64,000 nt of DNA from Hyphomicrobium sp. ghe19. GTDB taxonomy: Bacteria; Pseudomonadota; Alphaproteobacteria; Rhizobiales; Hyphomicrobiaceae. This document shows positions 45,618 through 55,572 of this stretch, one piece after another. The position numbers were made by a program, and so were the translations under genes. A model generated the notes under the pieces. The model was not told the origin of the DNA, made no database searches, and saw only the letters and a list, made by a program, of their open reading frames with translations. Position 1 is the first letter of the stretch; each line of letters begins with the position of its first letter. The DNA lies in contig NZ_LR743509.1 of NCBI RefSeq assembly GCF_902712875.1, forward strand, positions 372,001 to 436,000, in the 5' to 3' direction.

Positions 45618-47096
45618 ATGGTGACACGCAGAGATCTCATCGCCGGTGCGGCGGCTTTTTCGGCAAGTGCCGCCGCGGGTTTTCTCGGCGTTGCGAGAAC
45701 AGTCGAAGCCAAAACCAAGGCCAAGGCGGCCGGAACGCCGGAAGTCATTGCGAAGCCGATCGCGAGCGGCGTGAAAGCCGTGACTTTCGATCTTGCCGAG
45801 CGGCCGACGGCGTTGCCGTGCTTCGATGGCAAGACGCTGCCGTTGTGGACGTTCGAAGAGGGCACGACCTTTCCGATCGTGCGCCTCAAACTCGGTGAGC
45901 GGTTCGACACGGTTTTCAAAAACAATCTGCCGGTTGCGGGCGAGGTCGCGTCGATTCATTGGCACGGCCTGCGCATTCCAAACGATCAAGACGGCGTCCC
46001 GTACATGACGCAGCAGCCCATCCCGCCGGGAGCGGAAGGGCGCTATTCTTTCGTGCCGCCGGACACGGGCTCGTTCTTCTTTCACACGCACTGCAATTCG
46101 ACCGAGCATTTCGGACGAGGGTTGGTTGGTGTGCTGATCGTCGAGGGCGACGAGATCACGCCGCCGGACGCGGAATGCGTGCTGCTGATGAAGGATTGGC
46201 GCATCGGGCCTGACGGTACGTTCCTGCCATTCACGACGGACCAGGGCGCAGCGCGCAGCGGCACGGCCGGGACCGTCCGGTCGGTCAACGGCGAGAAATC
46301 TCCGGTCATCACCGTGCCATCGTCGGCCGACGTCCGCATTCGCTTTTACAACCTCGATCCGATGCGCGTATCCGAAATCGGGTTCGAGAACGCGGAAGCT
46401 GCAATCATCGCCGTTGACGGCAACGGTGTGCCGCCGATGCCGCTCGAATCCTGGCGGATGGGTACCGCGATGCGTCTCGACGTCTTGCTGCGCACGGCGC
46501 CCCGGGGACAGTCCGTGAAGCTCTTCGATTATTTTTCGAAGGAGCCGTTCGTTCTCGCGGAGTTCAAGTCCGAGGGGCCGGCAAAGCGCAAGGGCAAATT
46601 CAAGGCGACGCCCCTCAAGATCATGCCGTTCGCGAAACTTGACGAGGCGAACGCCGAGCATATACCGATTGAATTTTCCGCGACCCCGACGGGTGCTGCA
46701 CTTGCGGAAAGCGTAGCTAATTCAGGCATTGAGATCGGGCCGCTGTGCCTTGCGAAGCATACGTTCTGGGCGATCAACAAGCAGGCTTGGCCGGGACACG
46801 AACATAAGGATCTCGGGCCTCCGCTCGCCGTTCTCAAGGCGGGTCAGAGCTATATTTTCGAGTTGAAGAACACGACGCCGCGGGCGCATCCGATCCATAT
46901 TCACGGGCACACATTCGAAGTATTGAATTCGAGCGTGCGTCGTATTCCGCGTGTTCGCTGCGATACGGTGCTCCTGCTCCCGAATGAGCGCATTGAGGTC
47001 GGCCTCGTTGCGGGCGATCCCGGAAAATGGATGTTCCATTGCCATATTCTCGAACATCAAGAAGCCGGCATGATGGGCTACATCGAGGTCGTGTGA
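45618..47096 (+). CDS. Multicopper oxidase with Tat signal
   Basis: 492 residues. A twin-arginine start MVTRRDLIAGAAAF suggests export of a folded protein. Copper motifs are all present: SIHWHGLRI, FFFHTHCNST, RAHPIHIHGHTFEV and the type 1/3 block WMFHCHILEHQEAGM, with a Met after the last His indicating a normal T1 site. The three-cupredoxin layout fits laccase/CueO/ferroxidase types. Its place inside an imelysin operon suggests oxidation of Fe(II) or Cu(I) in the periplasm; the substrate is inferred, not shown. Confidence 0.92.
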   Translation: MVTRRDLIAGAAAFSASAAAGFLGVARTVEAKTKAKAAGTPEVIAKPIASGVKAVTFDLAERPTALPCFDGKTLPLWTFEEGTTFPIVRLKLGERFDTVFKNNLPVAGEVASIHWHGLRIPNDQDGVPYMTQQPIPPGAEGRYSFVPPDTGSFFFHTHCNSTEHFGRGLVGVLIVEGDEITPPDAECVLLMKDWRIGPDGTFLPFTTDQGAARSGTAGTVRSVNGEKSPVITVPSSADVRIRFYNLDPMRVSEIGFENAEAAIIAVDGNGVPPMPLESWRMGTAMRLDVLLRTAPRGQSVKLFDYFSKEPFVLAEFKSEGPAKRKGKFKATPLKIMPFAKLDEANAEHIPIEFSATPTGAALAESVANSGIEIGPLCLAKHTFWAINKQAWPGHEHKDLGPPLAVLKAGQSYIFELKNTTPRAHPIHIHGHTFEVLNSSVRRIPRVRCDTVLLLPNERIEVGLVAGDPGKWMFHCHILEHQEAGMMGYIEVV

Positions 47097-47104
47097 AGAG
47101 TGGC

Positions 47105-48268
47105 ATGCGCGTTGCGCTTACGCTTTTCTTTTTCGCCATTGCGCCACTTTATGCGCTTCGCGCCGGTGAACTCGATGCGGCTGTCGGTAAGGCGCTTTTC
47201 GACCGTCAATGGATTCCAGCGCCGGCCTCGACCAAAGCCACCGATGGACTGGGGCCGCTTTTCTCATCGCGCTCCTGCACCGGCTGCCATGCGCGCGGTG
47301 AAGGCGCGCGCGTCGTGACGCGCGACGACGGCAAGGCCGATATTTCGGGTGCCGTCGTGCGCTTCGGTAATGCCGGTGGGGCGATCGATCCCTATTACGG
47401 GCTGCAACTGCAAAACAATGCGGTGCCCGGATTGATGCCGGAGGGGCAGGCGCGCTTTCTTCCTCATCTCAAATACAACTTAGAAGGTCCGGCGCTTGCT
47501 ACCGGAGTGCATGCGGGCGTTCGGCTCGCGCCACCGCTGTTTGGCAGGGCGGCGTTCGACGATGTTGCGGACGAAGAGATTTTGAAGCGCGCCGATCTCG
47601 ACGATCGTAACGGCGACGGTATCAAGGGGCGTGCGAACGTCACGCCACGGGGGATTGGGCGATACGGCTGGAAAGCGGGGCACGTGACGCTCGACGAACA
47701 AGTCGCCCATGCCTTCGCAATCGACATTGGCATGTCCAGTCCGGCAATGCCGTTCCCCTACGGCGATTGCACCAAGCTCGAGACCGCGTGCCTGGCCGCG
47801 CCCAACGGCGAGAGCCCGGAGTTCGAGGGGCGGGAACTCTCGTCCGTGATGCTTCGGATGGTCGAGAGCTACCTCAAAACGCTGCGCGTGCCTCCGGAGG
47901 CTGATCCTTCGGACGGCCAAGCGGTTTTTGCCGCAAGCGGTTGTCCCAGTTGTCATGTGCCGACGCTCGCAACGCGCGATGGGCGGCAAATTCCGGCCTT
48001 CACCGATCTCCTTCTTCACGATATGGGTCCTGCGCTCGATGACGGTGTCGGAGAGCCGGGCGTCAAATCGTCGGAATGGCGAACCGCACCGCTTATCGGT
48101 CACCGCTTACCTTCGGAGCAGCGGCGTTTTCTTCACGACGGGTCGGCAGAGACTGTCGAGGAAGCGATTGGGAAGCATCGCGGCGAGGCCGAGCGCAGTC
48201 GCAATCTTTTCGAGGCGCTCTCGTCCGACGACAAGAAGCGGCTCGTCGAATATGTGAATGGGTTATGA
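47105..48268 (+). CDS. Di-haem cytochrome c (DUF1111, di-haem oxidoreductase family)
   Basis: 387 residues from the ATG at 47105. A signal peptide ends near residue 20. Two haem-binding sites are visible: CTGCH (58-62) and CPSCH (280-284). The pattern with GADLDDRNGDGIKGR-like and GRYGWKAGHVTL blocks is that of the DUF1111 'thiol oxidoreductase' family, relatives of MauG/CcpA peroxidases. This family regularly sits between two imelysin genes. The upstream extension of the frame overlaps the copper oxidase and is not used. Stop and next start overlap as ATGA. Confidence 0.9.
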   Translation: MRVALTLFFFAIAPLYALRAGELDAAVGKALFDRQWIPAPASTKATDGLGPLFSSRSCTGCHARGEGARVVTRDDGKADISGAVVRFGNAGGAIDPYYGLQLQNNAVPGLMPEGQARFLPHLKYNLEGPALATGVHAGVRLAPPLFGRAAFDDVADEEILKRADLDDRNGDGIKGRANVTPRGIGRYGWKAGHVTLDEQVAHAFAIDIGMSSPAMPFPYGDCTKLETACLAAPNGESPEFEGRELSSVMLRMVESYLKTLRVPPEADPSDGQAVFAASGCPSCHVPTLATRDGRQIPAFTDLLLHDMGPALDDGVGEPGVKSSEWRTAPLIGHRLPSEQRRFLHDGSAETVEEAIGKHRGEAERSRNLFEALSSDDKKRLVEYVNGL

Positions 48269-49335
48269 TGGTACAGAGAGTGATGCTGGTCGGGTTCTCG
48301 ATCCTTGCATTGATTAGCCAAGCTGCCGGTGTCACGGCGAACGAACCGGTCAGCCACGCAGGGATGGTGAAGGCGGCTATCGAGCGGCACATCATTCCGC
48401 ACATCGACGCGCTGAAGGCTGCAGCGGAGCCTTTGCCGTCGGCTGTCGAAAGCGTTTGCAAAAGCGGATCGGCGGAATCGCGGCAGCAGCTCTCGCAGCA
48501 ATTTGCGAAAGTGGTCGAAGCGTACGCCGGCATCGATTTTCTTCGCTTCGGGCCGATGCAGGAGAAAGGCCGTCGCGAGCAGATTTCATTCTGGCCTGAC
48601 CCGCGCGGTTTTCTCGGGCGGCAGATGCGCCTCATCCTGACGGCGCAGGATGATGCGATTGCGCAGCCTGGGGCGCTCGCCAAGCAGAGCGCGGCCGTGC
48701 AGGGTCTCGGCGCACTTGAATATCTGATGCAGGATAAGGACGTGCCGCTTGGGCCCGAGGAGGTTGCGCGTTATCGTTGCGTCTTCGCAGGGGCGATTGC
48801 CCGGAATATCGTTCGCCTCGTGAGTGAAGTCTCAACAGGATGGGAAAAGCCGGGCGGCTGGGCCGACAAGATGCTTCATCCCGGGCCCGAGAACGACACG
48901 TACAAAAATGAGAGCGAGGCCGCGGTCGAAGTCGTCAAGGCCTTGATCGTCGGGCTATCGCTGACGGCGGATTTGCAGATCAAGCCGCAGATCGATCCCA
49001 AGATCCGGCTCAAGCCGCCGTACGACAAATCGGGACTTCAGAAGCCGTTTTATGCCGCGAGCATCGGGTCGCTGCATCAGCTCTACGATGCTTTGCAGCT
49101 CGAAAGCTATCTGCCGCCCGAGAGGCGCTGGATGAAGGATTGGGTTGCCGGAACGTGGCGTGCGCTCGAGGCGAGCGACGGCGCCGGCGGTCATTCATCG
49201 CATGAGGAACGCGACGACACTCCGACGCCGCGTGAGCTTTTCGACCGGGCAAACGGCCTTCGCAACATGGTGTCCAACAGGCTGTCGGTGGCAGCCAAGC
49301 TGACTGTGGGGTTCAATGAGCTCGATGGCGATTGA
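48265..49335 (+). CDS. Second imelysin-family protein
   Basis: 356 residues. A signal peptide ends near residue 25 (GVTANEP). The position of GxHxxE reads AVQGLGALEYLM, so Gly149 replaces the His while Glu152 is kept; this GLGALEYL form is typical of the second imelysin of such operons. It is therefore probably a structural or binding paralogue. The start ATG overlaps the di-haem gene stop; the longer frame upstream is ignored. Confidence 0.9.
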   Translation: MMVQRVMLVGFSILALISQAAGVTANEPVSHAGMVKAAIERHIIPHIDALKAAAEPLPSAVESVCKSGSAESRQQLSQQFAKVVEAYAGIDFLRFGPMQEKGRREQISFWPDPRGFLGRQMRLILTAQDDAIAQPGALAKQSAAVQGLGALEYLMQDKDVPLGPEEVARYRCVFAGAIARNIVRLVSEVSTGWEKPGGWADKMLHPGPENDTYKNESEAAVEVVKALIVGLSLTADLQIKPQIDPKIRLKPPYDKSGLQKPFYAASIGSLHQLYDALQLESYLPPERRWMKDWVAGTWRALEASDGAGGHSSHEERDDTPTPRELFDRANGLRNMVSNRLSVAAKLTVGFNELDGD

Positions 49336-50428
49336 TCGCAGATCATTGTTGCTCGGTACGCTCGCGTTCGTCGGCGCGGCGCCGATGCGCGGCGCGCTCG
49401 CGATGGGTGCAAACGACATCGCCTACGTGACCGCCGCGCGTCGCGCGGACGGCTCTTACACGGTTCTTCTTCTTCGTGCCGACGGATCTGTTCTGCGGGA
49501 CGTCGCGCTCTCGGGCCGTGGGCATGACATCGCCATCCACCGGCCCTCGAACAGGGTTGCAGTCTTTGCGCGGCGGCCGGGAGCTTTCGCGGTCGCTTTC
49601 GATTTGGAAACGGCGCAGCAGCCGGTTGTTGTCACGCCTGGCGAGAACCGCCATTATTTCGGTCATGGCAGCTTCTCGCAGGACGGCCGGCTGCTCTACG
49701 CTTCGGAAAACGATATCGACAGCGGGGACGGCGTGATCGGCATCTACGACGTCGCTTCGGGCTTCAAGAAAATCGGCGAGCATCCGAGCTACGGTACGGG
49801 GCCGCACGAGATCATGTTGCTGGCGGACGGCAAGACGATTGCCGTCGGGAACGGCGGCCTCGACACCGTGCCGGATGCCGGGCGCGAGAATCTCAACGTC
49901 GACACGATGGAGCCATCGCTCGCGTTCGTCGATCGGGAAAGCGGGAAGCTCATCGCCAAGCACACTATGACGGGCGATCTCAAATCGCTTTCCATTCGCC
50001 ACGTCACGCAGGATGCGACGGGCCTCGTATGGTTTGGCGCCCAATGGGAAGGCAGCCCGAGCGAGACACCGCAGCTCGTCGGCAGCGCAGGTGTGGATCG
50101 GGCTCTGAAGCTCATCGAGCCGCAGGCCAAGGGCGGCAGCGATCTCAAGGGGTATATTGGTGCGATGGCCGTGAGCGCCGACGGGCGCTACATCGCGGCC
50201 AGCGCTCCGAAAGCCGGACATGTGCTCTACGTCGATACGACGACTGCGACTGTCGTCGGGCAGAGCAACTTGAAGGACGTGTGCGGAATTGCGCCCGAGG
50301 GCCAGCAAGATTTCGCAGCGTCATCGGGCTTCGGCGTCGTGCGTTACGAAACGGCGCGCGCTTCGACGATCACGGAGCACGAGCTTCAGGATATCTCGTT
50401 CGACAATCACTTGCGGCGCGTCGGCTGA
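49316..50428 (+). CDS. DUF1513 family exported protein
   Basis: 370 residues. The N terminus MSSMAIDRRSLLLGTLAFVG is Tat-like. The mature part has repeated beta-propeller-like strands, with HDIAIHRPSNRVAVFARRPG, HYFGHGSFSQDGRLLYASEND and a conserved GTGPHEIMLLADG. DUF1513 proteins close the imelysin-dihaem-imelysin operon in many Proteobacteria; function unknown. The start overlaps the preceding gene by 20 bases (an ATG at 49325 is the alternative). Its last 22 bases overlap the convergent mocA gene. Confidence 0.9.
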   Translation: MSSMAIDRRSLLLGTLAFVGAAPMRGALAMGANDIAYVTAARRADGSYTVLLLRADGSVLRDVALSGRGHDIAIHRPSNRVAVFARRPGAFAVAFDLETAQQPVVVTPGENRHYFGHGSFSQDGRLLYASENDIDSGDGVIGIYDVASGFKKIGEHPSYGTGPHEIMLLADGKTIAVGNGGLDTVPDAGRENLNVDTMEPSLAFVDRESGKLIAKHTMTGDLKSLSIRHVTQDATGLVWFGAQWEGSPSETPQLVGSAGVDRALKLIEPQAKGGSDLKGYIGAMAVSADGRYIAASAPKAGHVLYVDTTTATVVGQSNLKDVCGIAPEGQQDFAASSGFGVVRYETARASTITEHELQDISFDNHLRRVG

Positions 50429-51018
50429 TCCGGCGCAATAAACGTCGCGAGATCCGCGCGCGTATCGATGTCGGCGAAGGCGCCGGGGTCATCGCATGCG
50501 ACCGGGCGCCAGAGATCTCGATGATCCGCGACTACTGATCGGCCGCCCGAGTCGCCCGATACGGTTTGGAGTGCCGCAAAGAGTGATCGAGGCCAGATGA
50601 TCGGATGGCCCCGGCGACCGTCGGGTGAGGCCGGAAAGACGATTGCATCTGGGTTGATTTCAAATGCCGACACCAATGTATCGATCAGTGCGCTCGATAT
50701 TCCCGGCATGTCGGCGAGCGCGACGAGAAGTCCATCGGATGTCGGATCGATGTTGCGAAGCCCGGCGCGGAGGGACGTGGAAAGGCCATCGCGAGCGTCG
50801 GGGTTTTCGACGATCCGCCAGCGGCCATGTCCCGCGGCTTTTGCAACTCTGTCGTCGTTCGCGCCGGTCACTAAAATGATGTCGCCGATTTTCGATTGTG
50901 CGAGGGCGGAACAGACGCGCCTGACCATCGAGACGCCGTCGATCTCCGCGAGCAGCTTATGACCATTCTCGAAGCGCGACGAGCGTCCGGCCGCGAGAAT
51001 GACCGCGGCCAGCTTCAC
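50407..51018 (-). CDS. mocA: Molybdenum cofactor nucleotidyltransferase (MocA-like)
   Basis: 203 residues, MobA-like NTP-transferase fold. The nucleotide loop is VILAAGRSSRFENGHKLL, and LVALADMPGISSALID holds the metal Asp. MocA adds CMP to molybdopterin to make the cytosine dinucleotide used by xanthine-oxidase-family enzymes. The GTG start overlaps the xdhC stop as GTGA. No molybdoenzyme gene lies in the window. Confidence 0.88.
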   Translation of the reverse strand: MKLAAVILAAGRSSRFENGHKLLAEIDGVSMVRRVCSALAQSKIGDIILVTGANDDRVAKAAGHGRWRIVENPDARDGLSTSLRAGLRNIDPTSDGLLVALADMPGISSALIDTLVSAFEINPDAIVFPASPDGRRGHPIIWPRSLFAALQTVSGDSGGRSVVADHRDLWRPVACDDPGAFADIDTRADLATFIAPDQPTRRK

Positions 51019-52043
51019 TCCGGCGCTTTCCGGAATGCGGAGATGATCTGTGCCAGGATCGAGGTCGCTATTTCTCCTGCCGTCTCGGCTTCGATATCGA
51101 GACCCACGGGGGCGTTGATGCGCGCGATGTCGGCATCGGTAAATCCGGCGGCCTTCAGACGTGCGACGCGCTTTGCATGTGTTTTGCGCGAGCCGAGCGA
51201 GCCGATGTAACGGCAGGGCGACTTAAGCGCGATGGTGAGAGCTTCATCATCGATATGATCGACGTGGGTGAGCGTCACGACTGCCGAGAATGGATCGGCG
51301 ATCATTTTCTTGAAGCACTCTTCCGGCCATCCGGCGATGATCTGCGAGGGATCGAAACGCGCGGGGCTCGCAAACGCAGTTCTCGGATCGATCACCTTGA
51401 CGTGGTACCCGGCTGCCGTCGCCATCGTCGCCAGATGCTGGGCGATGTGGGTTGCTCCAACGATGATGATGCGCGGCGGAGGGGTCAACGCGTGCAGAAA
51501 CGTTTCGCCGGCCTTGTCCACGGCGCTGTGCGCGCGCCGGATCGCTTCGGCAATTTCCGGGTTGGTCGTTGCCGTTCCATCGTGGATCTCGCGGGCGCCG
51601 TCCGAGAGACGCGTCGCGATCACGAGTGGGGACCGGCTTGTTGTGGCTTCGTCCAAGCGCTTGATGAATTCGAGGTCGGTTCCCGGGTCGAGCCGCGAAA
51701 CGTAGACGCGGATTTTGCCGCCGCAGGCGAGGCCAGCGCGCCAGGCCGTCTCGTCGGCAATGCCGAAGCTCAAAATCTCCGGTTTGCCGGTTTCAATGAC
51801 ATCCATGCCCGCGGCAATGACGTCGGCTTCGACGCAGCCTCCGGAAACCGAGCCTTGAAACTCGTCGATATCGGCGATCGCCATTTGGCCGCCGGCGCGG
51901 ACGGGGGCCGAACCCCAGGTGTCGATCACCGTCGCCATGGCAACGGGACGCCCGGCTTCGAGCCAGGCCCTCGCCGCTGCCCTTGCATTGGTGAGCGGAG
52001 CGTCTGTTTTGGAAGCAACTTGATCGGCTTGGAGGTCGGTCAC
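51015..52043 (-). CDS. xdhC: XdhC/CoxI family molybdoenzyme maturation protein
   Basis: 342 residues. The N-terminal XdhC domain has [16 protein letters not shown] and [13 protein letters not shown]; the C-terminal Rossmann domain has [14 protein letters not shown] and [14 protein letters not shown]. XdhC binds molybdenum cofactor and aids its sulfuration and insertion into xanthine dehydrogenase or CO dehydrogenase-type enzymes. Coupled to mocA by a four-base overlap. Confidence 0.92.
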   Translation of the reverse strand: MTDLQADQVASKTDAPLTNARAAARAWLEAGRPVAMATVIDTWGSAPVRAGGQMAIADIDEFQGSVSGGCVEADVIAAGMDVIETGKPEILSFGIADETAWRAGLACGGKIRVYVSRLDPGTDLEFIKRLDEATTSRSPLVIATRLSDGAREIHDGTATTNPEIAEAIRRAHSAVDKAGETFLHALTPPPRIIIVGATHIAQHLATMATAAGYHVKVIDPRTAFASPARFDPSQIIAGWPEECFKKMIADPFSAVVTLTHVDHIDDEALTIALKSPCRYIGSLGSRKTHAKRVARLKAAGFTDADIARINAPVGLDIEAETAGEIATSILAQIISAFRKAPE

Positions 52044-52114
52044 GGGCTCAACTTTGGATAACGGCCATAGTGTCGCGATTGCGCTTGTCTGGCCCGAAGG
52101 CTAGAAGCGCGAAG

Positions 52115-53506
52115 ATGGCGAGACCCTCAGTAAAGATCAAGGCAAAGGAAAGTGCAAAGGTGCGGCGGCTGGCGCATGGCGCGGTCGCGCCGCAATCACG
52201 CACGCCCAAAGTCGGGTTTGTATCGCTCGGGTGTCCGAAAGCCCTGGTCGACAGCGAACGCATCATCACCAAGCTCAGGTCGGAAGGCTATTCGATAGCC
52301 CGCGATTACGACGGCGCCGACGTTGTCGTGGTGAACACGTGCGGTTTTCTCGATTCAGCCAAAAAGGAAAGCCTCGACGCCATCGGCGAAGCGATGAACG
52401 GCAATGGCCGGGTAATCGTGACGGGCTGCTTCGGCGTGGAAGAGGATCGCATTCGCGAGGCCCATCCGGGAGTTCTCGCGGTGACGGGGCCGCATCAGTA
52501 CGAGCAGGTCGTTGAAGCCGTTCACGACGCCGTGCCGCCGCTGCACGATCCGTTTCTCGATCTCGTGCCGCCCGAGGGGCTTAGGCTCACGCCGCGCCAT
52601 TACGCCTATCTGAAGATTTCGGAAGGCTGCAACAATCGCTGCACCTTCTGCATCATCCCGTCGCTCAGGGGCGATCTCGCGAGCCGGCCGTCGAACCACG
52701 TGATGACGGAGGCCGAGCGTCTCGTCAGCGCCGGCGTGAAAGAGCTGCTCGTCATCAGCCAGGATACGAGCGCCTACGGTCTCGATTTGAAATACGCGGA
52801 GAGCCCGTGGAAGGGCAGTCCGCTCAAAGCGCGCTTTCTCGATTTGTCGCGCGCGCTGGGCGATCTCGGCGCGTGGGTGCGGATGCACTACGTCTACCCA
52901 TATCCGCATGTCGACGACGTCATTCCGCTGATGGCGGAAGGCAAGATCCTGCCGTACCTCGACATCCCGTTTCAGCATGCCTCTCCGTCGGTCCTGAAGG
53001 CGATGCGGCGGCCTGCGTCGCAGGAGAAGACGGCCGAACGTATTCGCCGCTGGCGTGACGTCTGCCCGGATCTCGCTATTCGCTCGACGTTCATCGTCGG
53101 GTTCCCGGGCGAGACCGAAGAGGATTTTCAATTCCTGCTCGGCTGGCTGAAGGAAGCCAAGATCAACCGCGCCGGTTGCTTCAAGTATGAAGCCGTGGAG
53201 GGTGCGACGGCCAACGCGATCGAGGGCGCGGTTCCGGAAGAGGTGAAAGAGGAGCGCTGGCACCGCTTCATGGCCGCCCAGAAGGACGTCAGCAGCGAGA
53301 TACTGCGAGAAAAGGTCGGCTCGACGATCGACATCATCATCGATGAAGTCGACGAGGACGGCGCCATCGGCCGTTCGAAGTGGGACGCGCCCGATATCGA
53401 CGGCAACGTGTTTCTGAATGGCGAAGCCGATTTGAAAGCCGGGGATATCGTCCGCGGCAAAGTGGTCGAAGCCGACGAGTACGATCTCTGGGCCGAGCGG
53501 GCCTAA
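52115..53506 (+). CDS. rimO: Ribosomal protein S12 methylthiotransferase RimO
   Basis: 463 residues. Radical-SAM enzyme that methylthiolates Asp88 of S12. The N-terminal MTTase domain begins [17 protein letters not shown] with [13 protein letters not shown], the radical-SAM site is [11 protein letters not shown] and a C-terminal TRAM domain follows. The frame opens with a GTG at 52070; the ATG at 52115 after GCGAAG is preferred. Its end overlaps the convergent cation-efflux gene by four bases. Confidence 0.95.
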   Translation: MARPSVKIKAKESAKVRRLAHGAVAPQSRTPKVGFVSLGCPKALVDSERIITKLRSEGYSIARDYDGADVVVVNTCGFLDSAKKESLDAIGEAMNGNGRVIVTGCFGVEEDRIREAHPGVLAVTGPHQYEQVVEAVHDAVPPLHDPFLDLVPPEGLRLTPRHYAYLKISEGCNNRCTFCIIPSLRGDLASRPSNHVMTEAERLVSAGVKELLVISQDTSAYGLDLKYAESPWKGSPLKARFLDLSRALGDLGAWVRMHYVYPYPHVDDVIPLMAEGKILPYLDIPFQHASPSVLKAMRRPASQEKTAERIRRWRDVCPDLAIRSTFIVGFPGETEEDFQFLLGWLKEAKINRAGCFKYEAVEGATANAIEGAVPEEVKEERWHRFMAAQKDVSSEILREKVGSTIDIIIDEVDEDGAIGRSKWDAPDIDGNVFLNGEADLKAGDIVRGKVVEADEYDLWAERA

Positions 53507-54420
53507 AGCGGCACGGCGCCGGATTCCTCCGGCTTCGCCTTGTATTCCGGCTCGACGTGGATCACGACCTCGGAGCCTTCGATGCTCTGCTCGATTGAAT
53601 TCTCGAGCCGGTCGCAGATGACGTGAGCATCATCGACAGTCATCGTGCCCGGCACGACGAGATGAAATTCAATGAACAGGGCGCGTCCGGCTTGGCGGGT
53701 GCGAATGTCGTGTGCTTCGAGCGCGCCGTGGCCGTTCGCTTCGATGACACCTCTGATGCGGCCCTCGATGTCGGGGCTCGCCGCCTGATCCATCAATCGC
53801 GACATGGATTCCGTCGCGATGTTGTAGCCCATAAATAGGATGTGGGTCGCGACGACGGCGGCGATCAATGGGTCGAGGATCGTCCAGCCCGTCAGAATTG
53901 CAACGATCAGGGCAATGACGACACCGACGGACGTGATGACGTCCGTAAACAAGTGCTTGCCATCCGCCACGAGCGCGGGCGAGCGCCAATTCGTTCCCCA
54001 CTTGATCATCGCCCAAGCCCACCCCGCGTTGATCACGGTCGACAGAACGTTGATCGCGAGGCCGAGGCCCGGGTGCGCGAGTTCGACGCCGTTCACCAGG
54101 CCGGAATAGGCTTTGATCATGATGAGAACCGCGGCGACGGCGATCATTGCGCCTTCGAACATGGCCGCGAGGAATTCGGCCTTGTAGTGGCCGAAGGGAT
54201 GATCGGCGTCGGCCGGTTTGGCACTGAGGCGAATGGCGCTAAAGGCCGCGATGGCGGTCATCACGTTGACGATGCTTTCGAGCGCATCGGAGAAGAGGGC
54301 GACCGATCCCGAAACCGCGTAGGCGATATATTTCAAGGTCACGACGGTCAGCGCGACGCCGATATTGATCGCCGCTATGCGTGCGATCCTGCCGTGTTCA
54401 TTTTTAGTGGCGGTGGACAT
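53503..54420 (-). CDS. Cation diffusion facilitator family transporter
   Basis: 305 residues with six membrane segments and a C-terminal cytoplasmic domain. The metal-site motifs are [11 protein letters not shown] in helix 2 and HLFTDVITS in helix 5; [10 protein letters not shown] lies between. It exports a divalent cation (Zn, Fe, Mn, Co or Ni) using protons; the ligand set SxxxE / HxxxD does not settle the metal. Confidence 0.92.
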   Translation of the reverse strand: MSTATKNEHGRIARIAAINIGVALTVVTLKYIAYAVSGSVALFSDALESIVNVMTAIAAFSAIRLSAKPADADHPFGHYKAEFLAAMFEGAMIAVAAVLIMIKAYSGLVNGVELAHPGLGLAINVLSTVINAGWAWAMIKWGTNWRSPALVADGKHLFTDVITSVGVVIALIVAILTGWTILDPLIAAVVATHILFMGYNIATESMSRLMDQAASPDIEGRIRGVIEANGHGALEAHDIRTRQAGRALFIEFHLVVPGTMTVDDAHVICDRLENSIEQSIEGSEVVIHVEPEYKAKPEESGAVPL

Positions 54421-54642
54421 TAAAAGCGGTGTTCCGTCGTCGATGGCTGCGCCCAGGTCTTATACTCGAATCGCAGCGGCGAAATTGGAAGGAGCGTTCG
54501 GCCTCATCAGGCCGTGCTCCCGGCAGGCTTATCCACATCCGTGCCGCATCAGGCCCTCGTCGGGGCGGTGCGAATCTGATGCTCCATTAGCCGAAGAGAG
54601 GGCCGCTAGCCAGTCCATACGTCTCGGTTTGCGAGCGGGCAA

Positions 54643-55572
54643 ATGCGGTTGGTGGCAACGATGGCGAATTTCACCACTCACATCGCGATTGGTACCGTTG
54701 TAACTGGCGCGCTTGCAACTCTCACCCTCGCGGCGGACGTCGTCGCCCCGCAAAATCTGGTTGCGGTAACTTTGGCCGGCGTTCTCGGTTCCGTGCTGCC
54801 CGACATCGACCTCAAGGACTCGCGGCCGAGCCGGGCGATGTTCGCGGGGCTTGCGATCTTCTTTTCATTCGCGGTGCTGTTCAATGCGGCGACGGAGTTC
54901 TCCATTGCCGAGCTTTGGGTGCTGTGGCTTGGGACGCTTCTCGTCGTTCGATACGGCCTGCATGCGATCTTCCATCGTATCTCGGTACACAGAGGGATCT
55001 GGCATTCGATCCTTGCAGCGGTCTTTTCGTCAGTCGCGACGGCCATCGTCTTTCGGTATCTGCTCGGCAAGCCCGAGGGCGTTTCGTGGCTTGCCGGCGC
55101 GTTCATGTTCGTCGGCTACATCACGCATCTGACGCTCGATGAGATCTATTCGGTCGACGTGATGGACACGCGCATCAAATCGTCATTCGGCACGGCGTTG
55201 AAGTTATTCGATCGCCGGCATCTCGGTGCTTCGCTCGCGATGGCGGGGGCAACTGCGGCGGCGATCATGATTTCACCGCAGACAACGACATTCGTCGACG
55301 GGCTTAGTTCGCGTAGCATGTGGACGGGCTTACAGCAGCGGATGCTGCCGACCGACAAGTGGTTCGGAATCCTTCAAGGTCCGCATTTCGCGAGCCGCAA
55401 GCCCGATAGCGCGAACGGTATGACGACGAGTTCTATCGGCGAGCATTCTGGCGATCGTCCTGGAGAGGCGAAGAACCCCGCGGCTCCAAGTGTGCAGCCT
55501 CAACCGGCGGCAGAAGCGGCACCGCTTCCGGCTCCCGCTAGTGATGTGCTGCCTGGCAGCGCAAACCCCTGA
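54643..55572 (+). CDS. YdjM-like membrane protein (metal-dependent hydrolase family)
   Basis: 309 residues. Several hydrophobic segments carry the family's His/Asp motifs: MANFTTHIAIGTV, GSVLPDIDLKDS, SVHRGIWHSI and YITHLTLDEIYSVD. Homologues are called inner-membrane metal-dependent hydrolases (YdjM/YbcI); activity is uncertain. The C-terminal 70 residues are Pro/Ala-rich and disordered. The start may be the Met at 54661. The last 35 bases overlap the convergent TetR gene. Confidence 0.85.
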   Translation: MRLVATMANFTTHIAIGTVVTGALATLTLAADVVAPQNLVAVTLAGVLGSVLPDIDLKDSRPSRAMFAGLAIFFSFAVLFNAATEFSIAELWVLWLGTLLVVRYGLHAIFHRISVHRGIWHSILAAVFSSVATAIVFRYLLGKPEGVSWLAGAFMFVGYITHLTLDEIYSVDVMDTRIKSSFGTALKLFDRRHLGASLAMAGATAAAIMISPQTTTFVDGLSSRSMWTGLQQRMLPTDKWFGILQGPHFASRKPDSANGMTTSSIGEHSGDRPGEAKNPAAPSVQPQPAAEAAPLPAPASDVLPGSANP

